From the NCBI GenBank assembly GCA_030015575.1, contig CM057346.1:115425899-115489898 (forward strand): a DNA stretch of 64,000 bases. Direction: 5' to 3'. The notes beneath the pieces are model-generated. The model was not told the origin of the DNA. It did not search any database and saw only the letters and a program-made list of their open reading frames with translations. The stretch comes from Agapanthus africanus. Lineage: Eukaryota; Streptophyta; Magnoliopsida; Asparagales; Amaryllidaceae. Both the position numbers and the translations under genes were made by a program. Shown piece after piece: positions 52,201-62,408 of the stretch. The first letter of the stretch is position 1; each line of letters begins with the position of its first letter.

Positions 52201-53499
52201 GACTGCGGGGTCCTTAAACTCGTGGACCGAGACGTCCTTAAACTAATATCGGACCGAGACGTCCTTAAACTAATATTGGACCGAGACGTCCTTAAACTAA
52301 TATCGGACCGAGACGTCCTTAAACTAATATTGGACCGAGACGTCCTTAAACTAATGATGGACCACTACGTCCCTAAAATGGCATCGGACCGAAATGTCCC
52401 TAAACTAATGATGGACCACCATGTCCCTAAACTGGCGATGGACCGAAATGTCCTTAAACTAATAATGGACCACTACGTCCCTAAACTGGCATCGGACCGA
52501 AACGTCCCTAAACTAATAATGGACCGAGACGTCCTTAAACTAATATCGGACCGAGACGTCCTTAAACTAATGATGGACCACTACGTCCCTAAACTGGCAT
52601 CGGACCGAAATGTCCCTAAACTAATGATGGACCACCATATCCCTAAACTGGCGATGGACCGAAATGTCCTTAAACTAATAATGGACCACTACGTCCCTAA
52701 ACTGGTATCGGACCGAAACGTCCCTAAACTAATAATGGACCACTACGTCCTTAAACTGGTATCGGACCGAGACGTCCCTAAACTAATAATGGACCACTAC
52801 GTTCCTAAACTGGAACAATAGAGCCAATTGCTCTTTTGCCGGATCTAAACGATCCCGTTTAAGTTGATCTTAGCCCCAAACACGGCTAACGTATCCTTAA
52901 ACACTCAAATGAAATATAAAACACTAAATCAACTTCGGTTCGAAGGTACATCTCCGAACTCCTCTGACACCTGTCGTTGTAATCCTTCAACGACGTTAGA
53001 GAGGTGACGAGTCCCGATGGCCATATATTAAATGAATCACGTTTAAGTTGATCTTAGCCTCAACGAGGCTAACGCATCCTTAAACTAAAATATCAAACCC
53101 AAATCTAAGTAAATACGGATTTGGACTAATCCACGTCCTACGGGCGACGGCATTACTCAGTCTCCGTATACAATCCACGGGCAACCACAAACAAAACAAA
53201 CATACACGACACGAAGTGAAATTCTGGAGAAGGAGAAAGTTGTTACCGCGATGCGGTAGCGTAATTAACTGCAGGGGCTTGCGCCTGCAGGGAAGAGCGT
53301 CCCCACAATCAAAAACCCCTCACCCTGAGGGGGAATCTGACGAAGTCTGCTATATCGGCCGCATCCGTCTAAACCTCCGATACACGGTGCCATAAATCAA
53401 CTTGGCATTTTCGGAGAGATAGACGGATAAAACCAAATAGCATCTGCCCCGAACCTCAGACACGGACGCGCAGTCCAGGACGCCGTTCGGAGGGGAACA
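49288..53499 (+). repeat. Outer element 3' LTR (4212 bp)
   Basis: Direct repeat of 1203-5341. The 73-bp length difference comes mainly from one extra GCGC/CACGTG unit near 50840-50900 and an extra net 27-bp minisatellite unit (23 versus 22; array 52200-52813). TATA is at 51107-51114. The U5 hairpin block lies near 53246-53333. Confidence 0.95.
49919..50443 (-). CDS. Antisense LTR-encoded 174-aa protein of unknown function (3' LTR copy)
   Basis: Same protein as the 5' LTR copy (1834-2358), with the same upstream TATATATAA (near 50493-50501) and downstream AATAAA signals. Identity of the two proteins follows from the recent origin of the LTR pair. This copy lies so that its transcript would run toward the interior of the outer element, through the PPT into the antisense promoter of the PMD gene. 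Confidence 0.6.
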   Translation of the reverse strand: MACNRPHARRQPWEVPIRDVVPRFAARLVDSSFSDEQCDAAMYELSTRVGSSLPPGSIWLRMILASVLADIPPPPAEMSSAMLDVAEDKIESFFEALLITKALRDFSFYLLSQIRARRAVIATFSQECGVDRWMATPREDRRFDVMEKTERELNNLLFLFVNPCLSDPVFGDLF

Positions 53500-53504
53500 G
53501 GCCT
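53500..53504. repeat. Target-site duplication of the outer element (right), GGCCT
   Basis: Matches 1198-1202. Confidence 0.95.
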
Positions 53505-53580
53505 ACCCTAGGCCGGGGGAATTTGTAGTACGCCTGACAAGCGTGCACATATTCCCATTTCAATGGGGTGACGAAAAACA
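53505..53580 (+). mobile_element. Right end of the E3 Tat LTR
   Basis: Begins with the second half of the U5 hairpin (AGGCCGGGG at 53510-53518), then GGGAATTTG matching GGGGAATCTG in outer. It probably ends at 53580 with AAACA, as the other two LTRs end in AACA. No PBS follows, so this is the right side of a 3' LTR or a solo LTR. Confidence 0.6.
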
Positions 53581-54288
53581 CCCTACACCTGCACCAGGCA
53601 GCAACGCCCCTGCACGCTTCTGCATCGCCGGAAGCCGCCGCCGGTGACCTCGTCCCCGTGCCCTAGCCATGGTATACCCCCAGTGATCCTTATCTCTACA
53701 CCTTCTCCCTCCTTGCTCCTTCCTTTCTCCTCTTCTTTTCTTCCATTTCGATTCTTGACAAAACTTGTGTTTACTGTTTTTGAGATTGCCGGAATCCGAC
53801 CGTGCCGGCGACGTTTCCCGACGACCCAGCAAGTACCTCCGACCCGTGTGACTCCACTGTTCGTCGTTTGGGTTCATTCCGTGAACCGTGCGCGCGTCGC
53901 GATTTTTCCCCGCCGACGTGTAACGTTCCGTTTTCCGTTTCGCGATCCGTCGAGGCAAGTGAAACTTGCTACATGCTATTTTAAACTATTCTTATGCTAA
54001 TTTATTCATTTCCTATTAAATCTCCAAATGGAATCGAAAGTATTGGATTTCCAGTTAACCGTATAAAGTTCCGTTACATATTTCATGATCTCGAATTTGA
54101 AACTTAATTGTTGCACCTAATTATTTATACCTAGTAATCACCTGTAAATGATAGACCACGTGATCACATTTGTTTATAGCCATGATACCCCTTTATCCAG
54201 TTTTAACCTAGCGGACATTCATACAACAACAACAACAGAGCCTTTTATCCCAAGCATATGGGGTAGGCTATATGAACCAACATGAGAA

Positions 54289-55677
54289 TCACGCCGGGTC
54301 CAGCACATGAATCCTCTGTCTCCACTCACTTCTATCGAACAATATACTTTCATTGAGTCCTTTGACAACCATATCGTTTCGTATCACCTCCATCCATGTT
54401 TTCTTCGGTCTCCCTTTTGCCCTTTTGCCATTACCCATATCGAGAGTATCTATTCGTCGAACCGGTGCTTCCATAGGTCTGCGTCGCGCATGACCAAACC
54501 ATCTTAGCCGGTTTTCCCGCATCTTCTCCTCCACAGGTGCGACACCAACTTTTGCACGAATATCCTCATTTCGCACCTTATCTTTTCTAGTGTTACTGCA
54601 CATCCAACGAAGCATGCGCATCTCCGCTACGTGCATCTTCTGTGTATGATGCTTCTTAGGAGCCCAGCATTCTGTACCATATAATAAGGCAGGCCGAATA
54701 GCGCTCCGATAAAACTTCCCTTTCAATTTTAACGGAAAGTTACGATCACACAAAACTCCTGTTGCACTCCTCCATTTCAACCAACCAGCTTGGATCCTTT
54801 GATTAACATCACTATCGATGTCTCCATTCTTTTGGATGATGGAACCTAGATATCTAAACTGGTCGCTCGATGATATCTCTTGCCCTTCCAATGTTATACC
54901 AATATGGTTTTGACTTCTCTGGCTACTAAATTTGCAGTGCATATATGCTGTCTTGGACCTGCTCAATCTGAATCCCCGAGATTCCAATGTTTGCCTCCAT
55001 AATTCCAATTTGGTATTAACCCCTGCTTTCGTCTCATTTACTAGAACAATATCATCAGCGAATAGCATACACCAAGGTACCTCATCTTGGATAGTTCTAG
55101 TAAGCTCATCCATCACGATGGTAAACAGGAATGGACTTAATGCAGATCCTTGATGTAAACCAATAGTGATCGGAAAATCACTCGTTAAGCCGCCGCAAAT
55201 TCTGACATTTGCCACTACTCCATCGTATATATCCTTGATTATGTCAATATACTTGACGGGGACCCCCTTCTTCATCATTGTCCCCCATAATACCTCTCTA
55301 GGTACCTTGTCGTACGCTTTTTCTAAATCAATAAATATCATATGCAAATCTCTTCTCCTCTCTCGAAAACGCTCGACAAGTTGACGAAGCAAATGAATAG
55401 CCTCTGTCGTCGATCGTCCAGGCATGAACCCAAACTGGTTCTCTGTTATCTTAATATCCTTCCTTAGCCTGTGTTCAATCACTCTCTCCCAAAGTTTCAT
55501 GGTGTGACACATCAGTTTTATTCCACGGTAGTTTGAGCAACTTTGAATGTCACCCTTGTTCTTGTAGATAGGTACAAGGATACTTTTCCTCCATTCATTT
55601 CGCATCTTTTTTGTCTGCCAAATCTTATTAAACAGATCTGTCAGCCATTTAAGCCTATTTCTCCTAAGCATCTCCAA
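54289..55677 (-). pseudogene. LINE reverse transcriptase fragment
   Basis: The frame holds RT motifs in order: WRKSILVPIYKNKGD, NYRGIKL, QFGFMPGRST, IFIDLEKAYD, GLHQGSALSP, the catalytic FADD (residues 206-209 of this frame), and a C-terminal domain ending with RWFGHARRRP and a KTWMEV segment, typical of RTE. It joins the upstream fragment by a 1-nt loss near 55645-55660 in a GCTTAAATGG context. The frame ends DPA followed by a stop at 54289, about 65 bp before the element's 3' end. Confidence 0.92.
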
Positions 55678-56597
55678 ATCTCGATAGGAATCCCGTCAGG
55701 ACCAACCGCTTTTCTTAAACTCATTCTGTTCAAAGTTTCTTTAACCTCAGGAAGTCTTATTTTACGCATGAAATCACGGTTTATATCTTGAGATTGAATG
55801 ACAAGTCCATCCAAATTCTTAGTAAAACTCTCATTGAACAATTTGTCAAAATAATCTCTCCATCTTTCCTTGATATCCTCGTCTCGAACTAAAACCTTCT
55901 GATTTTCATTTTTGACACACTTCACCTCACATAAGTCTCTAGTCTTCCTTTCCCGCATCCGAGCAATCCGGTATATATCATTTGCAGCCTCTTTAGTGTC
56001 TAATTTCTCGTACACCTCCTTGTAGACCTTAGATTTAGCTTCCCGAACAGCTTTCTTAACCTCCTTTTTAGCCATTTTGTACTTCTCAAATCTCTTCATA
56101 TCTCTACTTTTCTTCAAATCTTTATACGAATCCCTTTTAATTTTAATAGCAGCCTTTACATCTTCATTCCACCATGATATGTCCTTAGATGGTGGAGCAC
56201 CACCTCTTGACTCACCAAGTAGGTCTCTAGCTACCTTCTTGATACAACTAGCCATTTTGTTCCATGTTTTGTCTGGATCATCTTCCGACTGCCAGTCCGC
56301 TTCTTGTACTACACGATCTATAAAAGCCTTTTGGTTACCTTCTTTCAATCGCCACCATTTAATTTTAGGCTCTATCTTACGTCTAATCTTCCTAGGTTCT
56401 CTTCTAAATCGAAAATCTAGAACTAAAAGCCTATGTTGAGTGGTTACACTCTCACCTGGCACTACCTTACAGTCGATACAACAATCTCTATCTAATCTTC
56501 TCGTCAGAAAAAAGTCTATTTGACTAGCACTTGATCTGCTCCTAAAAATGATAAAGTGGGACTCTCTTTTCCTAAACCAAGTGTTTGCTAAGATCAA
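55641..56597 (-). pseudogene. LINE endonuclease C-terminus and pre-RT linker fragment
   Basis: Starts in a different frame from the upstream endonuclease part. It includes the end of the endonuclease (ANTWFRKR, QIDFFLTRR, TQHRLLVLDFRF, where SDH is usual), a basic linker with coiled-coil character (KKSRDMKRFEKYKMAKKEV), and the start of RT (GPDGIPIEIW). It ends by frameshift inside RT. Confidence 0.88.
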
Positions 56598-56617
56598 GTC
56601 ATAAGATAAAGCAAAAT

Positions 56618-57478
56618 CTAGAATCGAGTCACCTGCTTCATTCCTTTGTCCGAAACCAAAACCTCCATGGATAGTATCAACCCACTACGACTAGTACCTA
56701 CATGTCCATTAAGATCACCACCAATAAATAACTTCTCTCCACTAGGTATACTTTGCACCACCTCGTCTAAATCCTCCCAGAATAGACGCTTACTGGCGTC
56801 ATCAAGACCTATCAGTGGTGCATAAGCACTAATAACTTTAAGGATCTCTCCACCTAGAATAAGCTTAACCAGTAAAATTCTATCACCTTTTCTCCTAATC
56901 TCAACTACATCCTCAAGCCACCGTCTATCTATGATTATGCCTACCCCATTACGATTTTTATCTCTACCCGTATACCAAAGCTTATAACCCCAAGGCTCTA
57001 TGACTCTACTCTTTTCACCTACCCACTTAGTTTCTTGCAAACACATAATACCAACTCTCCTCCTAATCATCACCTCCACTAATTCTATTAGTCTATCCGT
57101 AAGGGAACCTATGTTCCAGGAAGCTAGACGGATCCTATAAAACCCTTGCTTATTTGTCACTACACCCGGGGTCCGATGTAGCGCGCCGTTTCTGGACGAC
57201 GACCCTTGCTTATTTGTCACTACACCCGGGGTCCGATGTAGCGCGCCGTCTCTGGACGATGACCCTTGCTTATTTATCACTACACCCGGGGTCCGATGTA
57301 GCGCGCCGTCTCTGGACGACGACCCTTGCTTATTTATCACTACACCCGGGGTCCTATGTAGCGCGCCGCATCTGGACGACGACCTAGAAGCCCTTGCATA
57401 CTTAACACTACACCCGGGATCCGATGTAGCGCGTCGCTGAGTAGGGGACGCCCCAACGATATTCTTATTATGGTTCAT
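56618..57478 (-). pseudogene. LINE endonuclease N-terminus with a repeated 5' peptide
   Basis: The first ~115 residues come from the 60-bp tandem repeats and are probably not part of the enzyme. Then ASWNIGSL, CLQETKW, YAP and GGDLNGHVG identify an exonuclease-endonuclease-phosphatase fold with catalytic Glu, Asp and Asn. A single-base frameshift near 56680 diverts the frame before the stop at 56618; the correct reading continues into the 56597 fragment. Confidence 0.88.
57142..57450 (-). repeat. 60-bp tandem repeats at the LINE 5' end
   Basis: Units containing CACCCGGGGTCCGATGTAGC on the plus strand start at about 57142, 57202, 57262 and 57322, with a divergent fifth to 57450. Because 60 is a multiple of three, each adds 20 residues (GALHRTPGVV) in frame with the endonuclease. 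Tandem 5' monomers often act as LINE promoter units; that role is inferred. Confidence 0.9.
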
Positions 57479-58904
57479 GTCATAGAATGCGACAAAGTTT
57501 TACGTTGGCTGTCACAAGCCTACCACAACCCTCACCCTTTCTCATCCGGACTTGGGACCGGCAACGGTGGGTTTCTAGCGGACATTCATGTGCAACTTTA
57601 ACCGGTTTAATTACAACTGCATCCATTGAACAGATTATACATGTCGTCGCATCCATAGATTACTCAATACTTATTAACCTGGTTTTCAGCATTCACATCT
57701 ATCATACTGTATTCATATAATGCTGACACTGTCTGTTAAATACAACTGATAACTGTACGGCTAATTAATTAAATCTGCTTTATTGCCTAACCTATTATAT
57801 GTGTCATTTTATTGCGTTGATACCCATGCTTGATTATTTATAACCAGGATTATGAGCACACACATGATATCTTTCACAGCCTGTTATGACTTGCTACACA
57901 CATACTACTTGACCCGACATGGTACCGTACACTACTTGACTTGACCTGATGTACCTTGGCTCGACCTGTTGCCTGATCTTGGGTTTAATGCCAACAAACC
58001 TGACATATAGTCCTCACGGACCGTTCCTGTTGTCTATCCAGACAAACCTGCTCTTACCTGATCCTGTGTTGGCATTAGTTCTTGATTACTGAATACCTGA
58101 CTTGACATACATAACTTGGGGGTATGGGGAAATCAATGATGAAATCTTGATTTGTAACTCGACAGTTGCTTGCTTTTACTGATCAGTTTTAGAGGCTAGG
58201 CCCGCCTCGTGACGATGCTGCTGACATCGTTGGTCTGTACTCCTTTCCTGTTAGTGTCTAGCGGCACGTCTCAGTTTCAGCCCGAGAGTCTGAGACCGTG
58301 GTCCCGGGCATGCACGGGATACTATTGAGTTACATCGATGATTCATCAAATTGATTTCAAAGACTTTAGAGTAGATAACCCAATAGACCAGTTTAGCTTA
58401 CTCACTGCACACTATCCTTCACTGCCCTGATTTATATTAATGTTACACCTGCTTTCATTCATGTCTATATTTGCATTGCCTGTTACCCTGTTTACATTTT
58501 ATTACTTGATGACACGACGCGCTGACGTCTGGGTTTTGCATGGCCCAGATTCCGTACCTTTACTGCAGTCCGAGCAGGAGTACTTCAGCCAGCAGGCTGA
58601 GCAGTGAGGTTTCAGTAGTAGTAGTTCTTTCATTTTCTGCATTTTATTCCTGATGTGAGCCCGAATTATGGGACATACATTCGAGTTATTTTGTATTGGA
58701 TCTTTTGCTTCTGCACTTTTATTATTATTGACTCATGTTATCTTGGCTTATGGACATGTATTAGATAGCTATATTTTGTTCTTGATATCTCTACAGCCGT
58801 AATGTGACTGTGGATGGATACTTTCTACCGACTGGTAGCATGGTTGGCTATGTCACGTGCCCAATTCAGCGTACTCTGGGAAGCGGGGCGTGACATGGTT
58901 CTTT

Positions 58905-58922
58905 TGGTATTAGAGACATAGG
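58905..58922 (+). other. Met-tRNA-like primer-binding site of E4
   Basis: TGGTATTAGAGACATAGG, ten bases after the LTR end, is close to the TGGTATCAGAGC signature of initiator-Met-primed plant elements, with substitutions. The stretch to the gag ATG (58923-59271) holds leader sequence with no ORF I can support. Confidence 0.65.
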
Positions 58923-59271
58923 TTAGTCGGGTTGATTCTTTTGTAGTTGGGTATTGTACCCAATACACAAATCAGAATACCCGTGTTTAGGAAACATGTC
59001 CTGCCACCTTACCGTTTTACTGTTCTTGAATCTAAGTTCTTCCTGATTATATCTTTTGCGGTGTGCAAACTTTCTTTGCATATCGACTCGAAACCTGATT
59101 CCTTGTTATCTCTAGGACTTAGGCGACTTGGGTGGAGTTATGTAATTGTAGCTATGATACCGCGGCATAGTTACAATGCGGTACTCTATTTAAGTAACTC
59201 GGAGTTCTAGTCTTGATCTACATTTTGAATCTATTGTCATGCTAATCTTTGGGTGTTTTGATTTCAGGAGT

Positions 59272-60653
59272 ATGGCAGACAAGAATCTGAAGACGTACCA
59301 AAGGCGTGTTGACGAAGCCGCCATGCTTGGAGTGATACGGGGAATGCTGGAGAATCAAAAGAGATAGACTGAGCTGATCCAGCAGCAAGCTGAATCGTTT
59401 CAGGAAGGTTTGCAGACCGTTCAGCAGTCCGTGAACAATGTTGGAGCCAAGCCAGTTGATCGTGTAGGGACCGTAGCAGATTTCAGGCGTTTGGGACCGT
59501 CTGTCTTTACTGGTTTGGAGGAGCCGTTGCCAGCAGAGCAGTGGCTAGTTGACAGGGAGAACTTACTTATTGCGGCACAGATTCCAGATGATAAAAGAGA
59601 AGATATGGTGTGCATTCAGTTAGTGGACTACGCCCGTGAATGGTGGCTTGTGGAGGAGACCCGCTTGCTCAAGCTAATCAAGTGGGCGGATTTTTCGAAG
59701 AGTTTCCTGGAGAAGTTCTTCCCGCGGACTGCACTGGAGGAAATGGAAGAGAAGTTCATCAGTCTAAAGCAGAACGGAGCGCCCGTAGATGTACATGCAA
59801 CTGAGTGGACACGACTCAGTAGATTCGCTGGACCTTTAGTTGCCAACGATGCGGACAGGGCAAGGAGGTTCATACGCAGCTTAGATGTGGACATCCAGAG
59901 GCAGATTGTCTCTCTGGGTTTGACCACTTTCTCATAGTTTCTTACGGCAGCCCGGGAACAGCAGAGCTTATCTGGGAAGACTGGGAGTTCGCTGCAGACA
60001 GCAGTTACAGGGAGGAAGCCGGCATTTGTACCAAACCGAGCTCATGGACACAGAGGTATTCCAGTGGATCGTCGTGGTGTAATGCCGATGAAGAAGCCTG
60101 CTGTCGTTGATCATAGGAAGCGCGTGGTTTGCAGCTTTTGCCACTTACCCGGACATTTGCAAAAGGAATGTCGCAGGATGCGGGGACTTTGTCTGGTTTG
60201 TGGATCGGTGGATCATACTGTTAGTTCTTGTCCGTCGAAACTACGCACAAGAGATGATATTCAGAAGCCTCCGCAGAAACCATTTCAGGGACAGAAGCAG
60301 TTGACTTAAGGGCCTAATCAGGCTCGATCTTTTACCTTGACGGCTGAGGAAGCTAAGGCGTCAGGAGAAGTTGTTTCAGGTATTCTACTCATTCATGGTT
60401 TTCCCACAGTAGCGTTATTTGATTCTGGTGCATCCCATTGTTTTATGTCGTCCAAGTTTATAACTACACACTCGATTACCTGCACGACCCTGTCTAGTTT
60501 CTGGGACATACACACTGGGAATGGGAAAATCATATCTAGTGGGGAATGTAAAGATTGTACAGTTGTTGTTTGCGGACGGGAGCTTTTTGCAGATTTCTTG
60601 GTGATTGATACGGGCAGCTACGAAGTCATCTTGGGAATGGATTTTCTTGGCAC
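59272..60653 (+). pseudogene. gag: E4 gag and protease, three stops, cut off after the protease
   Basis: One frame from ATG 59272 (MADKNLKTYQRRVDE) runs to 60653 with in-frame stops at 59365 (TAG), 59935 (TAG) and 60307 (TAA). It shows a Gag core (FTGLEEPLPAEQWL, WWLVEE, FLEKFFP), two C-X2-C-X4-H-X4-C knuckles (CSFCHLPGHLQKEC and CLVCGSVDHTVSSC) and a protease with FDSGASHCF and ILGMDFLGT. The right LTR begins at the next base, so RT, RNase H and integrase are missing. The gag resembles chromovirus-type elements; the clade is not certain. Confidence 0.88.
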
Positions 60654-62408
60654 TGTTTTTGAGATTGCCGGAATCCGACCGTGCCGGCGACGTTTCCCGA
60701 CGACCCAGCAAGTACCTCCGATCCGTGTGACTCCACTGTTCGTCGTTTGGGTTCATTCCGTGAATCGTGCGCGCGTCGCGATTTTTCCCCGCCGACGCGT
60801 AATGTTCCGTTTTCCGTTTCGCGACCCATCGAGGCAAGTGAAACTTGCTACATGCTATTTTAAACCATTCTTATGCTAATTTATTCATTTCCTATTAAAT
60901 CTCCAAATGGAATCGAAAGTATTGGATTTCTAGTTAACCGTATAAAGTTCCGTTACATATTTCATGATCTCGAACTTGAAACTTAATTGTTGCACCTAAT
61001 TATTTATACCTAGTAATCACCTGTAAATGATAGACTACGTGATCACATTTGTTTATAGCCATGATACCCCTTTATCCAGTTTTAACCTAGCAGACATCCA
61101 TGTGCAATTTTAACCGGTTTAATTACAACTGCATCCATTGAACATATTATACATGTCGTCGCATCCATAGATTACTCAATACTTATTAACCTGGTTTTCA
61201 GCATTCACATCTATCATACTGTATTCATATAATGCTGACACTGTCTGTTAAACACAACTGATAACTGTACGGCTAATTAATTAAATCTGCTTTATTGCCT
61301 AACCTATTATATGTGCCATTTTATTGTGTTGATACCCATGCTTGATTATTTATTACCAGGATTATGAGCACACACATGATATCTTTCACAGCCTGTTATG
61401 ACTTGCTACAGACATATTACTTGACCCGACATGGTACCGTACACTACTTGACCTGACCTGATGTACCATGGCTCGACCTGTTACCTGATCTTGGGTCTAA
61501 TGCCAACAAACCTGACATATAGTCCTCACGGACCGTTCCTATTGTCTATCCAGACAAACCTGCTCTTACCTGATCCTGTGTTGGCATTAGTTCTTGATTA
61601 CTGAATACCTGACTTGACATACATAACTTGGGGTTATGGGGAAATCAATGATGAAATCCTGATTTGTTACTCGACAGTTGCTTGCTTTTACTGATCAGTT
61701 TTAGAGGCTAGGCCCGCCTCGTAACGATGCTGCTGACATCGTTGGTCTGTACTCCTTTTCTGTTAGTGCCTAGCGGCACGTCTCGGTTTCAGCCCGAGAG
61801 TCTGAGACCGTGGTCCCGGGCATGCACGGGATACTATTGAGTTACATCGATGATTCATCAAATTGATTTCAAAGACTTTAGAGTAGATAACCCAATAGAC
61901 CAGTTTAGCTTACTCACTGCACACTATCCTTCACTGCCCTGATTTATATTAATGTTACACCTGCTTTCATTCATGTCTATATTTGCATTGCCTGCTACCC
62001 TGTTTACATTTTATTACTTGATGACACGACGCACTGACGTCTGGGTTTTGCATGGCCCAGATTCCGTACCTTTGCTGCAGTCCGAGCAGGAGTACTTCAG
62101 CCAGCAGGCTGAGCAGTGAGGTTTCAGTAGTAGTTAGTTCTTTCATTTTCTGCATTTTATTCCTGATGTGAGCCCGCATTATAGGACATACATTCCAGTT
62201 ATTTTGTATTGGGTCTTTTGCTTCTGCACTTTTATTATTATTGACTCATGTTATCTTGGCTTATGGACATGTATTAGATAGCTATATTGTTTTCTTGATA
62301 TCTCTACAGCCGTAATGTGACTGTAGATGGATACTTCCTACCCACAGGTAGCATGGTTAGCTATGTCACGTGCCCAATTCAGCGTACTCTGGGAAGCGGG
62401 GCGTGGCA
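60654..62408 (+). repeat. Right LTR of E4, probably 5'-truncated
   Basis: Matches 53775-58895 without the LINE (1,755 versus 1,754 bp), with scattered substitutions. It begins TGTTTTTGAG right at the protease break and ends GGGGCGTGGCA, one base different from GCGTGACA. Shared ACTGTTTTT at the junction suggests a deletion by microhomology from the protease into the LTR. Confidence 0.8.

Larger units (their letters stand above)
1203..53499 (+). mobile_element. Outer giant Tat-lineage Ty3/gypsy retrotransposon (interrupted by the inner element)
   Basis: The element is bounded by LTRs that begin TGTTTCGC and end GGGGAACA, with GGCCT duplications. It has a primer-binding site, a sense gag-pol (5493-14711), a structured and satellite-rich 3' zone, an antisense PMD gene (18166-22985 plus a leader beyond the guest) and a PPT. 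Removing the inner element and one AGGAG copy leaves 26,944 bp, which is very large for a plant LTR retrotransposon. RT followed by a second, archaeal-type RNase H places it in the Tat lineage. One stop in gag-pol (9717) and one in the antisense gene (22636) are the only coding lesions seen. Confidence 0.93.
54223..57574 (-). mobile_element. RTE-type LINE inserted in the E4 left LTR
   Basis: The 3,352-bp element lies on the minus strand between 15-bp duplications CTAGCGGACATTCAT (54208-54222 and 57575-57589). Its 3' end on the minus strand is GGCTCTGTTGTTGTTGTTGT, a (GTT)n tail without poly(A), typical of plant RTE elements. It encodes an apurinic-type endonuclease and RT, now broken by two frameshifts. 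The uninterrupted target is seen in the right LTR near 61087. Confidence 0.95.
53581..58895 (+). repeat. Left LTR of E4 (Met-primed Ty3/gypsy), interrupted by a LINE
   Basis: From 53775 (TGTTTTTGAG) to 58895 (GGGGCGTGACA), less the LINE and one TSD, this matches 60654-62408 over 1,754-1,755 bp. The true LTR start probably lies further left, in 53581-53774 or across the E3 insertion, because LTRs ending GCGTGACA usually begin TGTCACGC. The 53581-53774 stretch is GC-rich then pyrimidine-rich (CTTCCTTTCTCCTCTTC) and resembles a transcription-start region. No 5-bp duplication is found. Confidence 0.75.

Noticed and set aside
1203-53499. Segmental duplication as the cause of the long repeats 1203-5341/49288-53499 and 23489-27016/45283-48836
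   Set aside because: Each pair has TG..CA ends, PBS and PPT at the correct inner edges and matching 5-bp target duplications, so they are LTR pairs of two nested elements.
53581-53774. Host gene 5' end with a pyrimidine-rich leader and ATG near 53669
   Set aside because: The stretch runs straight into the E4 LTR, has no sustained ORF, and resembles the transcription-start region of an LTR.
53770-53774. Target-site duplication for E4 (TTTAC versus AAAGA after 62408)
   Set aside because: The flanking five bases do not match; the left end of E4 is probably lost or separated by E3.
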